Part shown: piece after piece, positions 10,077-17,356 of the stretch
Position numbering within the stretch: the first letter of the stretch is position 1
How the letters are laid out: every line of letters starts with the position of its first letter
NCBI GenBank assembly: GCA_024762655.1
Contig: JANTHB010000033.1
Span: forward strand, 1 to 36,955
Reading direction: 5' to 3'
Length of the DNA stretch: 36,955 nt
Source: Bacteroidales bacterium
GTDB taxonomy: Bacteria; Bacteroidota; Bacteroidia; Bacteroidales; VadinHA17
The notes under the pieces: model-generated
Told to the model about the DNA's origin: nothing
Seen by the model: the letters and a program-made list of their open reading frames with translations, nothing else
The model's database searches: none
Program-made: the position numbers and the translations under genes

Positions 10077-10632
10077 TTTCTTCCTTATCCCGGATGGCAA
10101 TCCGGCTCATATTTTCCAGCTTATGTCTGATCATTTTTTTAGCTCTGGAATATTGCGATTTGCTTGTATTCACATCAATCTCCAGCATTTCGGCAATTTC
10201 CTTGTGTTTGTATCCTTCGATGGCATAAAGATTGAAAATCATTCTATATCCCGGTGGGAGACTCTGAATGACCTCCAGAAGCTCTTCACGGGTGAAATCG
10301 CTTTTGTCCGGCACCTCTGCATGGGGCGCATCATACATTTTCTCTATCTCGTCGTAATATCTGTGTTTCAAATTTTTGTGATAATATGTAATGGCCGTGT
10401 TTATCATAATTCTTCTCATCCAGTTAAAAAAGGAACCTGCTCCCGAGAACTCCTGCAAATGAAAGAACACCTTGACAAAACCTTCCTGCAGGATGTCTTC
10501 CGCCTCAGCGATATTGGCGGCATAACGGTTACACACACCCAGAAATATATCAGCATAGCGCTCATATAAAATCTTTTGTGCCTGCCTGTCCCTTTTTATA
10601 CAACCCTTTATGATATCTTCATCAGACTGCAT
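10060..10632 (-). CDS. RNA polymerase sigma factor, ECF subfamily
   Basis: Sigma-70 region 2 (ILYERYADIFLGVCNRYAANIAEAEDILQEGFVKVF) and region 4 (LPPGYRMIFNLYAIEGYKHKEIAEMLEIDVNTSKSQYSRAKKMIRHKL). Start may be 10632 (MQSDED) or 10659. Confidence 0.93.
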   Translation of the reverse strand: MQSDEDIIKGCIKRDRQAQKILYERYADIFLGVCNRYAANIAEAEDILQEGFVKVFFHLQEFSGAGSFFNWMRRIMINTAITYYHKNLKHRYYDEIEKMYDAPHAEVPDKSDFTREELLEVIQSLPPGYRMIFNLYAIEGYKHKEIAEMLEIDVNTSKSQYSRAKKMIRHKLENMSRIAIRDKEENEDGQ

Positions 10633-10825
10633 TCGCTCTACGTAATTTACGACCAGCAATGCAACGAAATGGTTGCATTCAGAAATATTATTTATTAATT
10701 TTTTTTCAACACTGTTTCAGAATATGTTCCCGGATGACAAAGGTCATAAAAATACAAAATATGAATAACGTTATTTTGTAGGTGTTAAGATATAAAAAAC
10801 CTACTAAATACTAAAACGCCGAATC

Positions 10826-11737
10826 ATGTTCAATAAATTTGTTGCTTTCCTTCTCCCCTATTTTCCGAAAAGATTCATATGGATCTTTTCAAAAAGGTAT
10901 ATTGCCGGAGAGACCCTGGAGGATGCCCTGGCGGTTTCGAAAAGCCTGAACCGTGAAGGAGTGAGGGTCACCCTGGATGTATTGGGTGAATTTATCAAGG
11001 ACCTGGATGAAGCTGAAAGGAACAAACAGGAATATCTCCATGTGATTGACCGGTTGGTAGCAGAAAAAATAGACGGGAATTTTTCGGTCAAACCCTCCTC
11101 GTTCGGACTTTTGATCGATGAGGAAGTCTGTTACCGGCATATCCGGGAGATCGTTGCCAAAGCTGCATCGTATCATAATTTTGTCAGGATAGACATGGAA
11201 GACTCTTCCTGTGTCGACCGGGAGATTAAACTGTATAAAAGACTTCATGAAGAGTTTCCCGGAAACGTCGGACTGGTTTTTCAGGCTTATCTGAAAAGGA
11301 CCTTTCAGGATCTGCAGGATTTAACTCCTTTGCACACCCAGGACGCCCCTCTCAATTTCCGGTTATGCAAAGGGATATATGTGGAACCTGCCCGTATTGC
11401 TTATAAGGCTCATGATGAAATCAACCGGCATTATCTTGAAGACCTGGAATATATTCTGCAGAAGGGATTTTTTGTCGGGATTGCCACGCACGACGATTAT
11501 CTTATTGAAGAGGCATACAAACTGCTGAAAAAATATAAGGTCTCCGGTGATGCCTATGAGTTTCAGATGCTGTACGGGGTAACCCCCGAGCGAAGAAGAT
11601 CTGTGGTGAGAAAGGGTCATGCTATGCGCGTGTATGTTCCTTTCGGGAAAGAGTGGTTTGGATATTCCACCCGGCGACTAAAAGAAAATCCCAAAATGAC
11701 CAGCTACATTATCAAAGCACTTTTTAACAGGAAATAA
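10826..11737 (+). CDS. Proline dehydrogenase
   Basis: 303 aa; VTLDVLGEF, DMEDSS, FRLCKGIYVEPARIAYK, FVGIATHDDYLI, YEFQMLYGV, RVYVPFGKEWFGYSTRRLKENP are PRODH motifs. Confidence 0.92.
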   Translation: MFNKFVAFLLPYFPKRFIWIFSKRYIAGETLEDALAVSKSLNREGVRVTLDVLGEFIKDLDEAERNKQEYLHVIDRLVAEKIDGNFSVKPSSFGLLIDEEVCYRHIREIVAKAASYHNFVRIDMEDSSCVDREIKLYKRLHEEFPGNVGLVFQAYLKRTFQDLQDLTPLHTQDAPLNFRLCKGIYVEPARIAYKAHDEINRHYLEDLEYILQKGFFVGIATHDDYLIEEAYKLLKKYKVSGDAYEFQMLYGVTPERRRSVVRKGHAMRVYVPFGKEWFGYSTRRLKENPKMTSYIIKALFNRK

Positions 11738-11747
11738 TCCCAAATAC

Positions 11748-11815
11748 CCCGGATCAACGCATCCGTTCCGTTGTTTCTCCGCTTCCCAATGCGTGATCCG
11801 GGTCTGTTGTTTTTT
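11748..11815 (+). terminator. Candidate terminator downstream of proline dehydrogenase
   Basis: CCCGGATCAACGCAT pairs with ATGCGTGATCCGGG (one bulged A, 26-nt loop), followed by TCTGTTGTTTTTT. Confidence 0.55.
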
Positions 11816-11938
11816 CCGGATCCGGCAGGTTCCAATACAGGGTCCTGGTTTTTAGGCAAAGTTTCCTGCCTGATATTTGTTGATTTGGTAAAAATTACCT
11901 TATTTTATATGAAATTGTTTCACATAAATCAGGAAGAG

Positions 11939-12673
11939 ATGGATAAAAGAACATTTTTCAAGTCAGCCGCTCTGGCAGGAGCAGGATTATTTGCCACCCG
12001 TATCGGAACCACCGCCACACCCGACCTCCCTTACTTACGTTTGTTTTCTCCCGGTCCGTTGACCAATGATCAGGGAGAATATGTTTTACCACCTTTGGAT
12101 TATCCCTATAATGCCCTGGAGCCTCACATTGATGAACAAACGTTGAAGCTGCATCATGACAAGCATCATGCAGGATACGTAAGAGGGGTAAACAAAGCCA
12201 TGAAGGCTATACAGGGTGCCCGGGAAAAAAATGATTTTTCCCTGATCAAGCACTGGGAAAGGGAGCTGGCCTTTCACGGTGCCGGGCATGTCATGCATTC
12301 CATTTACTGGAAAAACATGACCCCTAAAAAGACTTCGCCTTCAGGAACTCTAAAAAAATATATCAAGCGTGATTTCGGTTCTCAGGAGGCCTTTATCAAC
12401 TATTTTACCGCTGCTACCAAAAGCGTGGAGGGATCCGGTTGGGGCATCCTCGCCTATCAGACGGGAACGGATAAGCTGGTGGTCTTGCAGGCAGAAAAGC
12501 ACCAGAATCAATCGCAATGGATATCTATTCCCATTCTTGTTTGTGATGTATGGGAACATGCATACTATTTAAAATATCAAAATAAAAGAGCCGAGTATAT
12601 CCGTAACTTTTTCGATGTAGTCAACTGGGATGATGTTGGCAGCAGGCTGGATCACCTTTTGGATATGGCCTAA
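11939..12673 (+). CDS. Fe/Mn-family superoxide dismutase with Tat-like export signal
   Basis: ORF 11771..12673; likely ATG 11939 (MDKRTFFKSAALAGAGLFATRIG). SOD motifs LHHDKHHAGYV, GHVMHSIYW, GSGWGILAYQ, DVWEHAYYLKYQN. Confidence 0.88.
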   Translation: MDKRTFFKSAALAGAGLFATRIGTTATPDLPYLRLFSPGPLTNDQGEYVLPPLDYPYNALEPHIDEQTLKLHHDKHHAGYVRGVNKAMKAIQGAREKNDFSLIKHWERELAFHGAGHVMHSIYWKNMTPKKTSPSGTLKKYIKRDFGSQEAFINYFTAATKSVEGSGWGILAYQTGTDKLVVLQAEKHQNQSQWISIPILVCDVWEHAYYLKYQNKRAEYIRNFFDVVNWDDVGSRLDHLLDMA

Positions 12674-12706
12674 AAAAAAGCCCGGAACTTTCCGGGCTTT
12701 TTTATG
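12672..12706. terminator. Bidirectional terminator between convergent SOD genes
   Basis: AAAAAAAAGCCCGGAACTTTCCGGGCTTTTTT, A- and T-tracts on both sides. Confidence 0.9.
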
Positions 12707-12720
12707 TCACATATTTTAAT

Positions 12721-13296
12721 TTAATATCTCTCTGAGATTACCTCCCAGTTCAACAAGTTCCAGAATGAAGAAACGTAGTCGGGGCGTCTATTCTGATAAT
12801 CCAGATAATAGGCATGTTCCCATACATCACAGGTCATAATGGGGGTTAATCCTTTACGAAGGGGATTCCCTGCATTGCTTTCCTGTATGATTTGCAATTT
12901 GCCTGTATCATCTTTCACCAGCCATGCCCAGCCCGAGCCAAACAGGGTGGCGGCTTTCTTGCCGAATTCGTTCTTAAAATTCTCAAGCGAGCCAAAGTCA
13001 CGTTTGATAGCGTCGGCCAGTGCACCGACCGGTTCTTTCGCTCCATCCGGTCCGAAAGCCAAAAAGTAAAAGGTGTGATTCCACGCCTGGGCTCCGTTGT
13101 TGTAAAGACCTCCGTCAGCTTCCCTGATAATGGTCTCCAGATCAGCATTTTCAAACTTTGTTCCCTTACTCAGGCTATTTGTATTGTTCACATAAGCCTG
13201 GTGGTGTTTTCCGTAGTGAAATTCCAGTGTCTTCCTGGAAATAACAGGTTCCAGGGCATCCATGGGATACGGTAATTCCGGTAATTCAAAAGCCAT
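12721..13296 (-). CDS. sodB: Superoxide dismutase, Fe-type
   Basis: 191 aa; FHYGKHHQAYVNNTN, NNGAQAWNHTFYF (Gln characteristic of Fe-type), GSGWAWLV, DVWEHAYYLDYQNRRPDYVSSFWNLLNW. Confidence 0.93.
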   Translation of the reverse strand: MAFELPELPYPMDALEPVISRKTLEFHYGKHHQAYVNNTNSLSKGTKFENADLETIIREADGGLYNNGAQAWNHTFYFLAFGPDGAKEPVGALADAIKRDFGSLENFKNEFGKKAATLFGSGWAWLVKDDTGKLQIIQESNAGNPLRKGLTPIMTCDVWEHAYYLDYQNRRPDYVSSFWNLLNWEVISERY

Positions 13297-13403
13297 AGTT
13301 TATAAGATTTATAAGGTTTAACAATAAAATGAATTTAAAAGTAATATAATATAAACAATCTTCAAAACAATATGGAAAATTCTTTCTTTCTTGTCCTTAT
13401 TAT

Positions 13404-13435
13404 AAAAGGCCGGTTGAGCATTCAACCGGCCTTTT
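13404..13435. terminator. Orphan terminator-like hairpin upstream of sodB
   Basis: AAAAGGCCGGTTGA-GCAT-TCAACCGGCCTTTTT, 14-bp perfect stem, in the divergent sodB/MATE intergenic region. Confidence 0.75.
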
Positions 13436-13534
13436 TCCTTAACCTAAAAAACCCAACCTAAAAAATCATGCAATATTTAAACTGCTTCTTTTTTGATTTT
13501 ACCCTACAAAAATACATATTATTTAGATTAAATC

Positions 13535-13542
13535 CAAATATA
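13535..13542 (-). promoter_or_regulatory. Putative -7 box (TATATTTG on minus strand)
   Basis: CAAATATA on + strand; exact TAnnTTTG on - strand, upstream of the orphan hairpin and sodB. Confidence 0.35.
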
Positions 13543-13663
13543 TATTAATCTTTTGTCAAAAAAATATGATATTTTTTCAAAATCCTGATAAATACGAAAA
13601 ACAACGGTAAAAATCACTATTTTTCGGACTTTCTTTTGGAACAGGACAGGGCATTACAATACC

Positions 13664-14974
13664 ATGAACAAAAGCATTCTACGTCTGGCCATACCCAATA
13701 TCATCAGTAACATTACGGTTCCCCTGTTGGGAATGGTTGATTTGTCGGTGGTAGGACATCTGGAGCAAGTGTATTTCATCGGGGCTGTTTCGTTGGGGAC
13801 GACCATTTTTAATTTTATTTTTTGGGGATTTGCCTTTTTACGAATGAGTACCAGCGGAATCACCGCACAGCTCTTCGGAGCCAAAGACAAATCCGGAACT
13901 ACCCGGGCATTACACCGGGCAGCACTCACCGCATTGCTTTTCGGACTTATCATCCTGCTGCTTCAGATTCCCATTGATAAGATCAGTTTTTATCTGCTGA
14001 ATGGTTCGGAAAGGACCGAATATTTTGCTTCCCGATATTTTTATATCCGCATTTGGGCTGCCCCCGCCACCTTATTATTGTATGTGCTTAACGGATGGTT
14101 TCTCGGGATGCAGAATGCCAGATACCCTATGATCATTGCCCTGGTAATCAACACTATTAACATCATACTGGATTTTCTTTTTGTTTCGGGTTTCGGTATG
14201 AACTCAGACGGAGTGGCCCTGGGTACACTGATCGCGAATTATTCCGGACTGGCTGTAGCCATTTATTTCCTTCGTAAAAAATATCCTGAAACGTTCCGTT
14301 TTGAGGCGTTCTCTTCCATGCTGAACCTGAAAGAATTGAAATCATTGTTTAACCTGAATCTCAACATATTCATTCGTACGGTATGTCTTATTGTGGTTTT
14401 CACATTTTTCACGGCACGCTCAGCGGTTTTCGGTGATAATATACTGGCGGTCAATACACTCCTGTTGCAATTCCACATGTTCTTTTCCTATCTTATCGAT
14501 GGTTTTGCCTTTGCTGCCGAAGCGCTCACGGGCAGATATGCGGGGGCTTCCAACCCTTTCAAACTGAAAAAAGCTATAAAAAGCCTGTTTACCTGGGGTC
14601 TGTTGATCAGCATTCCGTTTTCCCTGGGATATTTTTTCTTCGGCAGGAATATTTTTTCTGTTTTGACCGATAACCAGACGGTAATCCGGATGGCCGAACC
14701 TTATTTTTTGTGGATCGTGGTCATGCCTCTGCTCTCTTTCCCTGCTTTTTTATGGGATGGCATATACATTGGCACCACTTCGTCAAGAGGCATGCGGGAT
14801 ACCATGCTGCTCTCCACCCTGGTCTTCTTTTTTCCGGTATGGTATTTTACACAAAATGCCCTGGAAAATCACAGTTTTTGGCTGGCACTGGCCATTTTTA
14901 TGATCAGTCGTGGGGTTACAATGACTATATTTGCAAAAAAATATATCTTTAAAGATTCATTAATATCCGTATGA
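13664..14974 (+). CDS. MATE family efflux transporter
   Basis: 436 aa multi-TM; MNKSILRLAIPNIISNITVPLLGMVDLSVVGHL typical MATE N-terminus. Confidence 0.93.
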   Translation: MNKSILRLAIPNIISNITVPLLGMVDLSVVGHLEQVYFIGAVSLGTTIFNFIFWGFAFLRMSTSGITAQLFGAKDKSGTTRALHRAALTALLFGLIILLLQIPIDKISFYLLNGSERTEYFASRYFYIRIWAAPATLLLYVLNGWFLGMQNARYPMIIALVINTINIILDFLFVSGFGMNSDGVALGTLIANYSGLAVAIYFLRKKYPETFRFEAFSSMLNLKELKSLFNLNLNIFIRTVCLIVVFTFFTARSAVFGDNILAVNTLLLQFHMFFSYLIDGFAFAAEALTGRYAGASNPFKLKKAIKSLFTWGLLISIPFSLGYFFFGRNIFSVLTDNQTVIRMAEPYFLWIVVMPLLSFPAFLWDGIYIGTTSSRGMRDTMLLSTLVFFFPVWYFTQNALENHSFWLALAIFMISRGVTMTIFAKKYIFKDSLISV

Positions 14975-15243
14975 TCATGCCTGTCACGAAAGATATCGAG
15001 ATCGAAGAGCTGGTAGAGAGAGTGCCTGCTTCCGTTTCGTACCTCAGCAAAAAAGGGATCCGTTGTATCATGTGTGGTGAACCTATCTGGGGAACCCTCG
15101 AGGAAGCGGCCCGGGAAAAAGGGTTCTCTGACGAAGAAATAGAGGTTTTTGTCAGGGAGATTAACGAACTGGAACAAAAAGGAGAGTCTCCCAGACCGAC
15201 TGATCTGTCCAAAAAGATAAAGCCTTTGGATACTTCCGAATAA
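14971..15243 (+). CDS. DUF1858 domain-containing protein
   Basis: VTKDIEIEELVERVPASVSYLSKKGIRCIMCGEPIWGTLEEAAREKGFSDEEI, DUF1858 pattern with CxxC; ATGA overlap with MATE stop. Confidence 0.8.
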   Translation: MIMPVTKDIEIEELVERVPASVSYLSKKGIRCIMCGEPIWGTLEEAAREKGFSDEEIEVFVREINELEQKGESPRPTDLSKKIKPLDTSE

Positions 15244-15268
15244 TGGTCATACCCCAAAAACACACATC

Positions 15269-15685
15269 ATGATATACCTTACCCGTCGGGAACGTTTCAA
15301 TGCGGCTCATCGCATGTACCGGGAAGAATGGAGCGACGAAAAAAACTATGAAGTTTTCGGAAAATGCTCTAACCCCAACTGGCATGGACACAATTATGAA
15401 CTCTTTGTAACCGTCAGGGGGGAACCGGATCCTCATACAGGACTACTTATCAACCTGAAAGAGGTCAGCCGGATCCTCCGGGAATATGTTATTGACCGGC
15501 TGGATCATAAAAACATCAACCTGGAAGTGGATTTTATGCAGGGGAAGATTGCATCCACCGAGAATCTGGCCATGGCCATCTGGGACGTACTGGAACCCCA
15601 TTTTAAATCGTTGGGGGTTGCCCTGCATACCATACAGATCAAAGAGTCTGAAAACAATATTGTAGAATATCAAAAAAATCAATAA
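15269..15685 (+). CDS. 6-pyruvoyl/6-carboxytetrahydropterin synthase family protein
   Basis: [48 protein letters not shown]. Confidence 0.9.
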   Translation: MIYLTRRERFNAAHRMYREEWSDEKNYEVFGKCSNPNWHGHNYELFVTVRGEPDPHTGLLINLKEVSRILREYVIDRLDHKNINLEVDFMQGKIASTENLAMAIWDVLEPHFKSLGVALHTIQIKESENNIVEYQKNQ

Positions 15686-15686
15686 A

Positions 15687-16325
15687 ATGGATATATTCAA
15701 CAACGGAAACACCATGGATCCTGAAAAAGGATATGTACGCATTGACCGCTGGAATGATGAGCAAACGGAAAAACTGGCCTTTCATTACGGGGAGATCCTG
15801 AAACTTATCGGAGAAAATGCCGGCAGGGAAGGATTACAGGACACTCCTCTGCGGGTGGCCAAGGCCATACAGTTCCTCACCCAGGGATATAATACGGATC
15901 CTACCAATATTCTCAGGTCGGCCATGTTTGAGGAGGATTATAAAGAAATGGTTATTGTGAAGGATATTGAGGTCTATTCCATGTGTGAACACCACATGAT
16001 ACCGTTTTTCGGAAAAGCACATGTGGCCTATATCCCCGACCGTTATATTACGGGTTTGAGCAAAATCGCAAGGGTGGTAGAAGCTTTTGCACGGAGGCTG
16101 CAGGTACAGGAAAGACTCACCATGCAGATCAGGGATTGCATACAGGACACTCTGAACCCCCTGGGAGTGGCAGTGGTTATTGAAGCTCAGCATCTTTGTA
16201 TGATGATGAGAGGCATACAGAAGCAAAACTCTGTCACAACCACATCCGCCTTCACCGGCGAATTTTTGCATAAACAGGCCACCCGGGATGAATTTGTACA
16301 TCTGATCGGTTCTACGTTGCATTGA
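15687..16325 (+). CDS. folE: GTP cyclohydrolase I
   Basis: [90 protein letters not shown]. Confidence 0.95.
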   Translation: MDIFNNGNTMDPEKGYVRIDRWNDEQTEKLAFHYGEILKLIGENAGREGLQDTPLRVAKAIQFLTQGYNTDPTNILRSAMFEEDYKEMVIVKDIEVYSMCEHHMIPFFGKAHVAYIPDRYITGLSKIARVVEAFARRLQVQERLTMQIRDCIQDTLNPLGVAVVIEAQHLCMMMRGIQKQNSVTTTSAFTGEFLHKQATRDEFVHLIGSTLH

Positions 16326-16426
16326 TCCCAAACCTGCCACAGAAAACGCTTACATGTATTATCTGTTGGGGACCGGTTATCCCTCCGGCCAAAACAAGGA
16401 TTATTCCGATTGTTCCGGAACTTTAT

Positions 16427-16434
16427 TACTTTTG
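16427..16434 (+). promoter_or_regulatory. Putative -7 box (TACTTTTG) for fabD
   Basis: Exact TAnnTTTG match 31 nt upstream of the fabD ATG. Confidence 0.4.
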
Positions 16435-16465
16435 CTGACCGATGTAAAACAAAAATTCTGAAGTT

Positions 16466-17356
16466 ATGACTGCATACGTATTTCCCGGCCAGGGGGCACA
16501 ATATCCGGGAATGGGCAAGGACCTTTACGAAAAATACCCGGCCGCCGGAGAGCTTTTTGAAAAAGCCAATGATATTCTTGGTTTCAGGATCACTGAGATC
16601 ATGTTCGGGGGCAGTGAAGAAGATCTGCGACAAACACAGGTAACCCAACCGGCTATTTTCCTCCATTCCGTTGTGCCGGTTCATCTGCTGGGCAATCATT
16701 TTTCCCCGGATGCCGTAGCAGGCCATTCTCTGGGTGAATTTTCAGCCCTGGTGGCCAACGGAACGCTGGCTTTCGAGGACGGTCTGAAGCTGGTTCACAT
16801 GCGGGCTCTTTCCATGCAGAAAGCCTGTGAGCTGGTCCCTTCGACCATGGCTGCTATTCTGGGGCTGGATGATAAGGTTATTGAAGAAGTATGTAAGCAG
16901 ATCGATGATATTGTGGTCCCGGCCAATTACAATTGTCCCGGGCAAGTGGTCATCTCCGGTACCGAGACCGGGGTTTACCGTGCTATGGAAGAGTTGGCGG
17001 AAAAAGGAGCCAAAAGGACGGTAAAGCTTTCTGTGGGCGGAGCTTTTCATTCTTCCCTGATGGAACCGGCTCGCAAAGAGTTGTCTGAGGCGATCGCCAG
17101 CACCTCCTTTAACAAGCCTTTCTGTCCCATCTACCAGAATGTTACGGCCCTGCCCACCACCGACCCGGAAGTGATCAGGCAGAACCTGATCGAACAGCTT
17201 ACCTCTCCTGTACGCTGGACACAGACGGTACAGAACATGATCCATGATGGGATCACCCGTTTCATAGAAGCGGGTCCGGGAAAAGTATTGCAGGGGCTGA
17301 TACGAAAAATAGACCGTACCGTCGAAACAAGCTCTCTTGTCCTGCCGGAGGACTAG
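16466..17356 (+). CDS. fabD: ACP S-malonyltransferase
   Basis: YVFPGQGAQYPGMGKDLYEKY, VAGHSLGEFSALVANG, GGAFHSSLMEPA, FIEAGPGKVLQGLI. Confidence 0.95.
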   Translation: MTAYVFPGQGAQYPGMGKDLYEKYPAAGELFEKANDILGFRITEIMFGGSEEDLRQTQVTQPAIFLHSVVPVHLLGNHFSPDAVAGHSLGEFSALVANGTLAFEDGLKLVHMRALSMQKACELVPSTMAAILGLDDKVIEEVCKQIDDIVVPANYNCPGQVVISGTETGVYRAMEELAEKGAKRTVKLSVGGAFHSSLMEPARKELSEAIASTSFNKPFCPIYQNVTALPTTDPEVIRQNLIEQLTSPVRWTQTVQNMIHDGITRFIEAGPGKVLQGLIRKIDRTVETSSLVLPED

